A stretch of DNA of 9,413 bases from Planctomycetota bacterium (GCA_015485455.1 WFTN01000051.1:1-9413); one strand, 5' to 3'. Positions 1 through 8,942 are shown, counted from the first letter of the stretch. Made by a program: numbers and translations. The notes: generated from the letters alone by a model not told the origin.

Positions 1-12
1 ACCCTGAGTGAT

Positions 13-477
13 TCAAAGCTCTTCGGATGCGTCGTAGATCCAGTTGAGGTTGGCCAACTCGTAGGATTGGACTTCACCGTCATTGAAGAAAAGCCCTAAT
101 TCAGTTTCTGCTGCTTCGGGGGAATCGGATCCGTGGATCAGATTAAAGCTGTTGCTGACTCCCAGGTCCCCACGGATGGTTCCCGGCTCTGCTTTGCTGC
201 CGAAAGTAGCTCCCATCATCTTGCGACAGATTTCGATGGCACCGACACCCCGCATGGCCATCACCAAGACAGGAGAGCTGGTCATGAAACGAACGAGGCC
301 AGCAAAGAAAGGGCGTTCTTTGTGAGCGGCGTAGTGTTTGTTGGCCATCTCTTCGGAGATAGTCATCATCTTCATGCCAACGATCTGGAGACCTTTGGTT
401 TCGAAGCGCGAGATGATCTCGCCGCAGAGTCCCCTTTGGACACCGTCGGGCTTGATAATGAGGAGTGTTGTTTCCAT
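13..477 (-). CDS. ndk: Nucleoside diphosphate kinase
   Basis: Transfers the gamma-phosphate of ATP to NDPs through a phospho-histidine intermediate, balancing cytoplasmic NTP and dNTP pools. The 154-residue product is close to the family's usual 140-155 and reads as a complete NDK. IKPDGV lies at residues 7-12, the HYAAHKERPFF segment at 48-58, PGTIRGD at 98-104, and the active-site block NLIHGSDS at 112-119 with catalytic His115. Other nucleotide-site residues of the family are present at the expected offsets (Lys9, Tyr49, Arg85, Thr91, Arg102, Asn112). The usual GATNP motif reads GATFG here, and the chain ends in WIYD plus a short acidic tail. The ATG at 477 is preceded by AAAGGA about 12 nt upstream, a rather long spacing. 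The gene lies 83 nt downstream of the lipoprotein gene in the same direction, so co-transcription is plausible. Only 12 nt remain before the window edge, so its terminator is not visible. Confidence 0.97.
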   Translation of the reverse strand: METTLLIIKPDGVQRGLCGEIISRFETKGLQIVGMKMMTISEEMANKHYAAHKERPFFAGLVRFMTSSPVLVMAMRGVGAIEICRKMMGATFGSKAEPGTIRGDLGVSNSFNLIHGSDSPEAAETELGLFFNDGEVQSYELANLNWIYDASEEL

Positions 478-560
478 GATTTTCTTAGATCCTTTGTTTG
501 GTTTTCGTCGAAGGGAATTCTAACCACGGGCAGATCCGGAAAAAACCGCTGCCGAGGGTT

Positions 561-1070
561 CTACTTACCCTGGTCCTTTTCTGGGCCAAAGGCCTGCCGC
601 AGCTCCTCTTGTTCTTTGGCCAAGTCTGCTTTCTTTTTCTTCAAGACTTTGATTTCAGCCTCAAGCTCGGCGATGGACTTCTTATTGGCGGCGATTTCTC
701 CTGAGAGCCCTTTGATCTTGTCGCCGTTGGTCTTCTTCGCAGTTTCCAAGGCGGCAGCTTCTTTGGTGAGGGTAGCAGCCTCCGCTTTGAGGGTCTGGAC
801 CTGTTGGGCGAGTTTGTTGTTGACTCCCCGCTGTTTGGTGATCTCTCCCCGTAGCTCCCTTAAGAGCTCTTCTTGGGTTTCCGCTAGTTTCAGGAATTCG
901 ACCTGCTTGTTCCGTGCGTATTGGGCACGCTTTAAGTAGGACAGGGCCAGGTTCTGTTCACCTCGTGCCTCGGCAAAGTAGAATTCTTCGTCCGCTGGGT
1001 CTTCTGGAGTCTCGCAGGCCCCGAGGATCAAGCAGGCAGCAAGAATGAGGCAGGTTGATTTTAGGTGCAT
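561..1070 (-). CDS. Small coiled-coil lipoprotein, function unknown
   Basis: I do not recognise a named family. The 169-residue product begins with a basic N-terminus and a hydrophobic stretch ending in the lipobox LGAC (residues 16-19), so Cys19 is the predicted lipidation site. A second, less likely LAAC lies at 10-13, where the hydrophobic core would be very short. The +2 residue is Glu, not Asp, which fits outer-membrane sorting in a diderm. From about residue 58 to 160 the chain is rich in Glu, Lys, Ala, Leu and Gln with heptad-like spacing and almost no Pro or Gly, which suggests a long coiled coil. A role in the envelope (structural or tethering) is inference only. Start choice: a GTG at 1076 is possible, but AAGGAG lies 7 nt before the ATG at 1070 and only about 1 nt before the GTG, so ATG is preferred. 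The gene is transcribed divergently from the atp operon and lies upstream of ndk. Confidence 0.8.
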   Translation of the reverse strand: MHLKSTCLILAACLILGACETPEDPADEEFYFAEARGEQNLALSYLKRAQYARNKQVEFLKLAETQEELLRELRGEITKQRGVNNKLAQQVQTLKAEAATLTKEAAALETAKKTNGDKIKGLSGEIAANKKSIAELEAEIKVLKKKKADLAKEQEELRQAFGPEKDQGK

Positions 1071-1098
1071 GGTCACTCTCCTTGGACAAATCCTAACA

Positions 1099-1143
1099 TT
1101 GGCTAGGGTGGTTTGTCACAATTGATTTTGGCCAGGGTGGTTT
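1099..1143. repeat. Tandem 16-nt direct repeat in the lipoprotein leader
   Basis: TTGGCTAGGGTGGTTT at 1099-1114 recurs as TTGGCCAGGGTGGTTT at 1128-1143, with one mismatch in 16 and 29 nt from start to start. An ATTGAT follows each copy (1121-1126 and 1146-1151), so the duplicated unit may be longer, with a small deletion in the second copy. On the minus strand both copies fall inside the predicted 5' leader of the lipoprotein transcript, between its promoter and Shine-Dalgarno. They could be paired protein or RNA binding sites, or simply a local duplication. Confidence 0.7.
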
Positions 1144-1168
1144 CGATTGATGATTTCTAAGTACTTGT

Positions 1169-1197
1169 AACATATGCGTTTGCGCCTCATGCGTCAA
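1169..1197 (-). promoter_or_regulatory. Sigma70-type promoter for the lipoprotein-ndk unit
   Basis: Reading the minus strand, TTGACG (1197-1192) is followed by exactly 17 nt and then TATGTT (1174-1169). The -35 box matches consensus at 5 of 6 positions and the -10 box at 4 of 6. Transcription would start near 1162, giving a leader of about 90 nt before the ATG at 1070. No experimental support is available; the call rests on box match and spacing. Confidence 0.6.
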
Positions 1198-1211
1198 TGT
1201 GTCGCGATTCC

Positions 1212-1241
1212 TTGCCTTGGGGGAAAGTCCCCTGTTAAGAT
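1212..1241 (+). promoter_or_regulatory. Candidate atp operon promoter overlapping a GC-rich dyad
   Basis: TTGCCT (1212-1217) and TAAGAT (1236-1241) are separated by 18 nt; each matches the sigma70 boxes at 4 of 6 positions. The spacer contains a dyad, GGGGA (1220-1224) and TCCCC (1228-1232), separated by AAG, which could be an operator. Transcription would begin near 1248, leaving a leader of about 80 nt before atpZ. This is the best plus-strand candidate I see between 1071 and 1327, but it is weak, and other starts in this region cannot be excluded. Confidence 0.35.
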
Positions 1242-1327
1242 CCGCCACTCGCCCAGTCTTTGATTGGTTTGAGCGCTGCCGGATTCAAAACTGAGATCGT
1301 TTGGTCTTCTGAGTGTAAGGATAGAGG

Positions 1328-1600
1328 GTGCCTGGATCACCTAACTCCCATCGCCGGAACATGGCTGGTGCCCAATTTTTGGGGGCCGGGTTCACGTTCT
1401 TGGCTGAACTAGGGTGCCTTGCAGGGGTCGGGTGGTGGTTGGACAATAAATTCAGCACCGCACCATGGTTTTTAGTCTGCGGCTCAGCCGTCGGCATGGT
1501 TGTGGCGTTGACCCATCTCTTGCGTTCGGCTTCGGCTTACGAGGCGCGGATGAAGGAGTTGAGGCAAATGGACGACAGCGAGGACGGAAGTGGTGACTGA
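1328..1600 (+). CDS. atpZ: AtpZ/gene-1 family ATP synthase accessory membrane protein
   Basis: First gene of the operon. The 90-residue protein has the size and pattern of the AtpZ (AtpI-like, 'F0F1 gene 1') family. There are two hydrophobic helices at about 17-37 and 45-66, joined by GWWLDNKF (35-42) and a following Pro-Trp (47-48). The Gly...Asp...Pro-Trp signature between two helices is typical of the family. A charged C-terminal tail follows. The family is linked to Fo/c-ring assembly and to Mg2+/Ca2+ handling with AtpI. The GTG start at 1328 has AAGGA 6 nt upstream. An internal ATG at 1361 lacks a clear ribosome site and would remove 11 residues, so GTG is preferred though not certain. 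The 3' end overlaps atpI by 11 nt, suggesting translational coupling. Confidence 0.82.
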   Translation: MPGSPNSHRRNMAGAQFLGAGFTFLAELGCLAGVGWWLDNKFSTAPWFLVCGSAVGMVVALTHLLRSASAYEARMKELRQMDDSEDGSGD

Positions 1601-2111
1601 ATCAGAATATCAGGAAGCGAAAAACGAGCCTGTGATCGGCACAGTGCACTTCTTGTTACTTTCTGTGGTTTTTGCAGCTTGCGCTGGAGCCTTGGTGATT
1701 GGGGCTTACAGCTTGCTTGAGAGCGAAATTCGCCCACAGGTTTTGGTTTTTGCCATGATCTCTGGGTTTGTGGTGAGTACCGCTGGTTGGTTTATTGCTG
1801 TTCGTGGCTTCAATGAGGCTTCAGAGCGGATGTTGACCTATTTCGGTGCTGGCATGTTGACTAAGTTGGTTCTCATTGGGCTGACGGTTTTGTTGGTGAA
1901 TTGGTTCAAAATTGCCAGTTTGGAAGAGTTTTTTGTGCCGTTTGCAGCGGTATTCTTTCTGACGGGTTTTGCCCAGCTCTTCATCGCGGTAAAACGAGCC
2001 ACGAAGTTACTAAACGAGGCCGAAAAAGGTCGCGTTTGGCAACAACCGGCAGCGCCGGGGGTGGCCAGGGGCCCAAAGCAGCGTGAAGGTCACGCTGTGG
2101 AAGGTGACTGA
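1590..2111 (+). CDS. atpI: ATP synthase protein I (AtpI-like), four-helix membrane protein
   Basis: The 173-residue product has four predicted membrane helices at about 18-42, 50-71, 83-103 and 114-134. This is the layout of the AtpI (ATP synthase I chain) family, which assists c-ring assembly and is not part of the finished enzyme. AtpI proteins are poorly conserved, so the call leans on topology and on position between atpZ and atpB. The C-terminal tail of about 38 residues is hydrophilic and rich in Pro, Gly, Arg and Lys, longer than usual for the family. The GTG at 1590 lies inside atpZ, with AGGA 5 nt upstream; a second in-frame GTG follows directly at 1593. The gene is separated from atpB by 60 nt. 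Confidence 0.75.
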   Translation: MVTESEYQEAKNEPVIGTVHFLLLSVVFAACAGALVIGAYSLLESEIRPQVLVFAMISGFVVSTAGWFIAVRGFNEASERMLTYFGAGMLTKLVLIGLTVLLVNWFKIASLEEFFVPFAAVFFLTGFAQLFIAVKRATKLLNEAEKGRVWQQPAAPGVARGPKQREGHAVEGD

Positions 2112-2171
2112 GAATTGTGTTGCTCGTTCTCCACGGAGGGTGAGCTTTTTGACAGGTTAGGCTAAATCTCC

Positions 2172-2936
2172 ATGTTCGCCTTTCTATCTTCCGAAGTGAC
2201 TGACCCCATCCAGTGGATTTTTATCCACAATATGGATGACAAAATGGGTCCCATCGGGATCTCGAAGCTCACGCTCAACATGTGGCTGGCAGCTGCCATT
2301 CTGATCTTCCTTCTGTGGAAGACCAAGAAGGATGGTGGGGCACCCACGGGAATTCTGCGTGGTATCTTCGAGATGGTCTTTTTCTTTGTTCGGGATGAGA
2401 TCGTCTACCCGATCATGGGAGAGACGAACGGCAAGACTTTTTTGCCACTTTTCCTGACCATTTTCAGTTTCATCTTCATGATGAATCTCTTGGGCCTTGT
2501 CCCCTTGCCTTTCATCGGTGGTGCTGCCACCGGAACACTGGGTTCGACCATTTCCCTGGCAGGAATCGTCTTTCTTGTGTCTGTCCTGGCGGGAATCAAA
2601 TACAACGGTGTCGGTGGTTTTATCAAGGGCTTCTTGCCCCACGGTTTGCCCGTATTTGTCATCCCCTTGCTTTTTCCCATTGAAGTCATTGGCTTTATCA
2701 TCAAACATGCCGTCCTGGCCGTTCGACTCTTTGCCAACATGTTGGCGGGTCACTTGGTCTTGGGTGGTTTTCTCGGCTTGATCTTTGTCTACAAGAGTTA
2801 CGCTTTGGTGCCAGTTTCTGTGCCATTGGCCTTGTTCATGGATTGTCTGGAATTGCTCGTGGCCTTTCTTCAGGCCTATGTCTTTACGCTTCTCAGTTGT
2901 CTTTTTATCGGTGGTGCGGTTCACCCCGAGCATTAG
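2172..2936 (+). CDS. atpB: F-type ATP synthase subunit a (Fo stator, proton channel)
   Basis: Subunit a forms the two proton half-channels beside the c-ring. The 254-residue length is ordinary. The key helix reads AVRLFANMLAGH (183-194), giving the essential Arg185 (E. coli Arg210). The last helix contains LEllvAFLQAYVFT (226-239 region) with Gln234 (E. coli Gln252). At the E. coli Glu219 position this protein has His194, and at the E. coli His245 position it has Glu227, the reciprocal arrangement known from mitochondria and many bacteria. Hydrophobic segments suggest about five or six membrane helices. The ATG at 2172 has only a weak ribosome site (TTAGG about 10 nt upstream). The chain ends in HPEH. 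It is followed by 140 nt of non-coding DNA before atpE. Confidence 0.97.
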   Translation: MFAFLSSEVTDPIQWIFIHNMDDKMGPIGISKLTLNMWLAAAILIFLLWKTKKDGGAPTGILRGIFEMVFFFVRDEIVYPIMGETNGKTFLPLFLTIFSFIFMMNLLGLVPLPFIGGAATGTLGSTISLAGIVFLVSVLAGIKYNGVGGFIKGFLPHGLPVFVIPLLFPIEVIGFIIKHAVLAVRLFANMLAGHLVLGGFLGLIFVYKSYALVPVSVPLALFMDCLELLVAFLQAYVFTLLSCLFIGGAVHPEH

Positions 2937-3032
2937 GCCGGAAGCTCGCAAAATACAACCTGCTCGGCGGTCGAGTGGGAAGAATTCGACCCGATCTCTA
3001 CGTGCGGATCGGAGTCCGAAGGAAGTGGAATT

Positions 3033-3049
3033 GGGCCCATGGTGGGCCC
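3033..3049 (+). other. Perfect GC-rich hairpin upstream of atpE
   Basis: GGGCCCA (3033-3039) and TGGGCCC (3043-3049) form a perfect 7-bp stem with a 3-nt TGG loop, ending 14 nt before the atpE Shine-Dalgarno. No T-tract follows, so it is not an intrinsic terminator. In an atp mRNA such a structure could mark a processing or stability site between atpB and atpE, as subunit c is needed in many more copies than a; that role is inferred. Confidence 0.6.
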
Positions 3050-3076
3050 TTACACAGCACGCCAAGGAGAGCTGGA

Positions 3077-3403
3077 ATGCTTGCCAAGTTTGCTAAGACC
3101 TTTGCTATTGTCTTGATCGCTATGTTCATCTGCACCGCACCTGTCATGGCTGCTGATGGTGCCGCTGATAATAACTCTACTGCCCAAGGTTGGGCTTACC
3201 TTGCCGCTGGCCTTGCTGCCGGTCTCGCTACCATCGGTGGTGCTTACGGCATTGGCAAGCTCGCTGCTCAAGCCATGGAAGGTACCGCCCGTCAGCCAGA
3301 AGCTGGTGGCGCTATCCGTACCACTATGATTATTGCAGCGGCTCTCATCGAAGGTTTTACCTTCTTTGCGATCATCGTGGCATTGCAGCTCGCCGGTAAG
3401 TAG
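3077..3403 (+). CDS. atpE: F-type ATP synthase subunit c with N-terminal presequence
   Basis: Subunit c forms the proton-driven rotor ring. The 108-residue product has the classic hairpin: helix 1 at about 40-64, the polar loop ARQPEA (71-76), and helix 2 at about 82-105 with the ion-carrying Glu92. Unlike the usual chain of about 80 residues, it begins with a basic, hydrophobic leader of about 25 residues ending in VMA (23-25), a good signal-peptidase I site. Cleavage would leave 83 residues, the standard size. The Na+-site Gln of helix 1 and the Ser/Tyr near the carboxylate are absent (Ile, Gly and Phe here), so H+ coupling is predicted. The usual GxGxGxG reads GGAYGIG (54-60). Start choice: the open frame runs up to 2843, but AAGGAG at 3064-3069 lies exactly 7 nt before the ATG at 3077, and family homology starts only after it. 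Confidence 0.95.
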   Translation: MLAKFAKTFAIVLIAMFICTAPVMAADGAADNNSTAQGWAYLAAGLAAGLATIGGAYGIGKLAAQAMEGTARQPEAGGAIRTTMIIAAALIEGFTFFAIIVALQLAGK

Positions 3404-3454
3404 TTCGTCCCTTTTTTGAGTCGACGAACCACTTTTTGAGTTCCGGAGAAAGTG

Positions 3455-3979
3455 ATGAACATCTTTCTTTCAGGTCATTCGAGCTTTGACCCGTTACACG
3501 TCCAATCAGGTTATCTGATCTGGTCGGCAGTGACTTTTGCGGTCTTGCTTGCGATTCTGTACAAGGTTGGTTGGGGTCCACTGACCAAAGCCATCGAAGA
3601 CAGAGAAGCAGGTATACGCGACGACATTGACGCTGCCAAGAAGGCCCGCGCTGATGCCGATGCCGACATGGCGCTGTACAAGAAGCAGCTTGCTGAAGCC
3701 TCTGAGAAGGCCAAGCAACTTCTTGATGACGCCCGTTCGGCGGCTGAGCGAGCCAAAGCTACGATTCTTGAAGATGCCAATGAGCAAGCTGACAGCCTGC
3801 GAGCCCAAGCCAAGCGTGAGATTGAAGCGGCTACTGAAAAGGCCATGGCCGAGATCAAGTCCTACATCGTTGATGTAGCGATGACAGCCTCGACCAAGTT
3901 TGTGGCCGGCGCAGTGGACGAAGCAGCTCACAAGAAACTTGTGGACAGTGCGTTGTCCAAAGCCGGGGAGCTCAACTGA
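3455..3979 (+). CDS. atpF: F-type ATP synthase subunit b (peripheral stalk)
   Basis: Subunit b anchors the alpha3beta3 head to subunit a and resists rotor torque. The 174-residue product has one membrane helix at about 20-36, followed by the typical VGWGPLTKAIEDRE junction (38-51) and a long Ala/Glu/Lys-rich helix. The C-terminal part (about 135-170) should contact delta. No second b-like (b') gene is present, so a b homodimer is expected. Start choice: a GTG at 3452 is possible, but GGAG at 3445-3448 is 6 nt from the ATG at 3455 and only 3 nt from the GTG, so ATG is preferred; the difference is one residue. The stop codon overlaps the atpH start by one base (TGATG), which indicates translational coupling. 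Confidence 0.95.
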   Translation: MNIFLSGHSSFDPLHVQSGYLIWSAVTFAVLLAILYKVGWGPLTKAIEDREAGIRDDIDAAKKARADADADMALYKKQLAEASEKAKQLLDDARSAAERAKATILEDANEQADSLRAQAKREIEAATEKAMAEIKSYIVDVAMTASTKFVAGAVDEAAHKKLVDSALSKAGELN

Positions 3980-4518
3980 TGAGCGTTGCCGCGGCAAAAC
4001 GTTATGCCGAAGCACTCTTTGAGCTGGCGTCTGAGAAGAACGCACTCGATGAGGTGAGTGAGGGGTTGATGAAAGTGAGGCAAGCTCTCCAGGGAAACCC
4101 GGAGGCTGCTAAGTCTTTCTTTGACTCCCGCGTACCTGCAGCAGAGAAGCGCAAGATTGCAGATGAGAAACTCATCGGTGGCGTACATCAGTACGTGGCC
4201 AATCTCATCTGCCTTTTGGTGGATCGCCGTCGAGAAGGTGGCCTTATGTCCTTGATTCTCGCTTTCTTTGAACTTCGTGAAGTCGCCGACGGCATTCTTC
4301 ACGCAAGTATTGAAGTTGCTCGTGAGATGAATGATGACGATTTGGCTGCGCTTAATGAGAAGTTAAGCAAAGCGACCAAGAAGAAGGTTGTGTCTGATGT
4401 GACTGTGAACCCTGATCTTATCGGCGGTTTACGTATCACCATCGGGTCGACCCTCATCGACGGTTCGCTAAAGAAGTCTCTGGACACTCTGGGAGCCCGC
4501 CTGAAGGCGGCTGTTTAG
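3979..4518 (+). CDS. atpH: F-type ATP synthase subunit delta (OSCP homologue)
   Basis: Delta links the top of the alpha3beta3 head to the b dimer. The 179-residue length is standard. The N-terminal helical domain starts with the typical AAAKRYAEALFELA (4-17). The C-terminal signature GGLRITIGSTLIDGSLK (148-164) is the most conserved part of the family. A GGGGAG ribosome site lies inside the end of atpF, 8 nt before the ATG, and the start overlaps the atpF stop by one base. A 51-nt gap before atpA contains the perfect odd-length palindrome ATCGCTGAGCGAT (4542-4554) just upstream of the atpA ribosome site. Confidence 0.95.
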   Translation: MSVAAAKRYAEALFELASEKNALDEVSEGLMKVRQALQGNPEAAKSFFDSRVPAAEKRKIADEKLIGGVHQYVANLICLLVDRRREGGLMSLILAFFELREVADGILHASIEVAREMNDDDLAALNEKLSKATKKKVVSDVTVNPDLIGGLRITIGSTLIDGSLKKSLDTLGARLKAAV

Positions 4519-4569
4519 AGTCGGTAAGAAGCCCTTAGGGGATCGCTGAGCGATTCGCGGAGTAGGTCA

Positions 4570-6108
4570 ATGGATATCAATCCAGCAGAAATTACCTCGG
4601 TCCTGAAAAAGGAAATCGAGGATTACAACTCAAGCGTTGAAGTTGAGTCAATCGGAACATTGATCAGCATCGGTGACGGTGTTGCTCGTGTGAGCGGTCT
4701 GCGTGACTGCAAAATGACCGAGATGCTTGACTTTGGCAATGGAGTCTTCGGTGTGGCCCTCAACCTTGAGGCCGACACCGTTGGTGCAGTTGTTCTCGGT
4801 GATTACACCGGCATTAAAGAGGGCGATACCGTTAAGGGTACTGGCAAAATTATGTCGGTTCCTGCGGGCGAGGCTCTTCAAGGCCGTGTTGTCAATGCCA
4901 TCGGCGAGCCCGTCGATGGCAAGGGAGCTATCAAGGCTGAAACCACATATCCTGTGGAAGGTCGGGCGCCCAACGTTCTTGAGCGTCAGCCTGTTCACGA
5001 GCCAGTACAAACGGGTATCGTTGCTATCGACGCAATGATCCCAATTGGTCGTGGCCAACGTGAGTTGATCATTGGTGACCGTCAAACAGGCAAGACCGCT
5101 GTTTGCGTCGACACCATCATCAACCAAAAGGGTAAGAACCTGATTTGCATCTATGTTTCCGTTGGGCAGAAGATGTCGACGGTTAAGAGTGTGCAAGAAA
5201 CCCTCGAGAAGAACGGTGCGATGGATTACACCATCATCGTGAATGCGCCAGCTTCTGAGAGTGCTGCTATGCAGTGGTTGGCACCTTTCACCGGTTGCGC
5301 CATGGGTGAGTACTACCGTGATCGCGGCATGCACGCTTTGGTTATCTACGATGACCTTTACAAGCATGCTATGGCTTGGCGTGAAGTTTCTTTGCTCTTA
5401 CGTCGTCCACCAGGACGTGAAGCCTTCCCGGGTGACGTTTTTGCTCTTCACAGTCGCCTTTTGGAGCGTGCTGCGAAGTTGGCTGACGATGCTCATGAGC
5501 AAAATCCAGCTCAGTACAAAGCCGGTGCTGGTTCCTTGACTGCCCTTCCTATTGTGGAAATTCAGCAAGGTGACGTGACGGCTTACATCCCAACGAACAT
5601 CATCTCCATTACAGATGGCCAGATTTACTTGGAGACTGACTTGTTCAACTCCGGTATTCGTCCAGCTGTGAACGTGGGGCTTTCTGTGTCTCGTGTGGGT
5701 GGTTCGGCCCAAATCAAGGCGATGAAGAAAGTCGCGGGCCAGTTGCGCTTGGAAATGGCTCAGTTCCGTGAACTGGCTGCTTTCACCCAATTCGCTTCGG
5801 ATTTGGATGCGGCCACTCTGGCACAGCTCACCCGTGGTGAACGCTTGGTTGAGGTTCTGAAGCAACCACAATACGCGCCTATGCCGGTGGAAGAGCAGAT
5901 CTACATGATCTACGCCGGTACCCATAAGTTCTTGGATGATGTCAAGGATGACAAAGTCAAGGCATTCCAGGCTGAGTTCCTTGCATTCATGCGGGATCGT
6001 CATCCTGAAATTGGCGAGGCTATCACCAGCTCAGGCAAACTTGAGCAGGAACAAGTGGACGGCATCAAGTCGGCCTTGGATGAGTTCAAAGTAACCTTCT
6101 CAGCTTGA
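4570..6108 (+). CDS. atpA: F-type ATP synthase subunit alpha
   Basis: Alpha alternates with beta in the F1 head and binds non-catalytic nucleotides. The 512-residue length is standard. The beta-barrel domain covers about 1-95. The P-loop GDRQTGKT is at 169-176 (Lys175, Thr176), the Walker B-like VIYDD at 258-262, [15 protein letters not shown] at 275-289, and the arginine finger in SRVGG (374-378) is Arg375, which completes the beta catalytic site. The C-terminal helical domain follows from about 380. Downstream of Walker B the usual SKQAxAYR reads YKHAMAWR (264-271), and FYLHSR reads FALHSR (291-296). Both are unusual in a very conserved region. GCGGAG lies 7 nt before the ATG. The stop is 11 nt upstream of atpG, and its last base begins the GAGG that serves as the atpG ribosome site (6107-6110 overlaps the TGA). 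Confidence 0.98.
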   Translation: MDINPAEITSVLKKEIEDYNSSVEVESIGTLISIGDGVARVSGLRDCKMTEMLDFGNGVFGVALNLEADTVGAVVLGDYTGIKEGDTVKGTGKIMSVPAGEALQGRVVNAIGEPVDGKGAIKAETTYPVEGRAPNVLERQPVHEPVQTGIVAIDAMIPIGRGQRELIIGDRQTGKTAVCVDTIINQKGKNLICIYVSVGQKMSTVKSVQETLEKNGAMDYTIIVNAPASESAAMQWLAPFTGCAMGEYYRDRGMHALVIYDDLYKHAMAWREVSLLLRRPPGREAFPGDVFALHSRLLERAAKLADDAHEQNPAQYKAGAGSLTALPIVEIQQGDVTAYIPTNIISITDGQIYLETDLFNSGIRPAVNVGLSVSRVGGSAQIKAMKKVAGQLRLEMAQFRELAAFTQFASDLDAATLAQLTRGERLVEVLKQPQYAPMPVEEQIYMIYAGTHKFLDDVKDDKVKAFQAEFLAFMRDRHPEIGEAITSSGKLEQEQVDGIKSALDEFKVTFSA

Positions 6109-6119
6109 GGTAATCAGTC

Positions 6120-8443
<2,324 letters not shown>

Positions 8444-8464
8444 TCAAGAAGAACGAGGTGAATC

Positions 8465-8887
8465 GTGTCCGGAACAACGTTTGAAATCGAAATCGTCACA
8501 CCTGAGAAGGAGATCTACCGTGGTGAAGCCACGGAAATGGTCCTTCCAGCGGCTGACGGCCTGATGGGTGTTTTGCCTAATCACGCGCCTATCGTTGCCG
8601 CTCTCGATGTGGGACGGGTTACGGTGACACGAGCCGACGGTGGCCAAGACGAGATGATGATCTCCGACGGTTTCTTTGAGATGGCTGACAACCATGCTCG
8701 CATCCTTGCTGATGTGGGCGAAATGGCTGGAGACATCGATAAGGAGCGGGCCAAGCAAGCTGAGGAACGTGCTCGTAAGCGTATTGCCCTTCGAGGTGGC
8801 AGCGACACCCAAGGCATTGACTTCGTGCGGGCTGAACGAGCTCTTCAAAGAGCTTTGTGGCGCTTGCAGATTTCCGGCGGCGAATAA
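8465..8887 (+). CDS. atpC: F-type ATP synthase subunit epsilon
   Basis: Epsilon binds the foot of gamma and the c-ring and can inhibit ATP hydrolysis through its C-terminal helices. The 140-residue length is standard. The N-terminal beta-sandwich includes the conserved GLMGVLPNHAPIV (32-44) and ISDGFFEMADN (66-76). The C-terminal part (about 91-138) is two predicted helices, Glu/Arg/Lys-rich then RAERALQRALWRLQ (122-135), so the full inhibitory domain appears present. It is a GTG start with GAGG about 6 nt upstream, 21 nt after the atpD stop. It is the last gene of the operon and is followed by the terminator at 8908-8942. Confidence 0.95.
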   Translation: MSGTTFEIEIVTPEKEIYRGEATEMVLPAADGLMGVLPNHAPIVAALDVGRVTVTRADGGQDEMMISDGFFEMADNHARILADVGEMAGDIDKERAKQAEERARKRIALRGGSDTQGIDFVRAERALQRALWRLQISGGE

Positions 8888-8907
8888 GTCACTGATTTGA
8901 CGAAAAT

Positions 8908-8942
8908 GGCCCCTGGGAGCTTCGTGCTTTCAGGGGTTTTTT
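8908..8942 (+). terminator. Intrinsic terminator of the atp operon
   Basis: CCCCTGGGAGC (8910-8920) pairs with GCTTTCAGGGG (8926-8936) over 11 bp, including two G-U pairs, around a TTCGT loop, and is followed directly by six T (8937-8942). It begins 20 nt after the atpC stop. It cleanly separates the atp operon from aspS. Confidence 0.93.

Noticed and set aside
478..560. Possible terminator between the lipoprotein gene and ndk (T-rich run on the minus strand)
   Set aside because: The GC-rich stretch before the six T does not form a stem longer than about 3 bp, so readthrough into ndk is more likely.
133..939. 268-codon open frame on the + strand opposite ndk and the lipoprotein gene
   Set aside because: It lies antisense to two well-supported genes, has low-complexity Ser/Phe/Leu-rich composition and matches no recognisable family; it is a frame shadow.
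2149..2154. Consensus -35-like TTGACA before atpB
   Set aside because: The matching -10 would fall on the atpB start codon and is poor (about 3 of 6), so an internal promoter here is not supported.
2184..3065. 293-codon open frame on the - strand opposite atpB
   Set aside because: Antisense to a certain gene, rich in Asp, Gln, Lys and Gly as expected from reverse reading of membrane-helix codons; no family resemblance.
2843..3076. Upstream extension of the atpE frame
   Set aside because: It overlaps the end of atpB, shows no homology to subunit c, and the ribosome site at 3064-3069 fixes the start at 3077.
4542..4554. Palindrome ATCGCTGAGCGAT before atpA
   Set aside because: As RNA it leaves at most a 4-bp stem with a 5-nt loop and no T-tract; too weak to call a regulatory element, though noted under atpH.
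4648..5367. 239-codon open frame on the - strand opposite atpA
   Set aside because: Shadow of atpA, whose motifs are unambiguous; no plausible domain.
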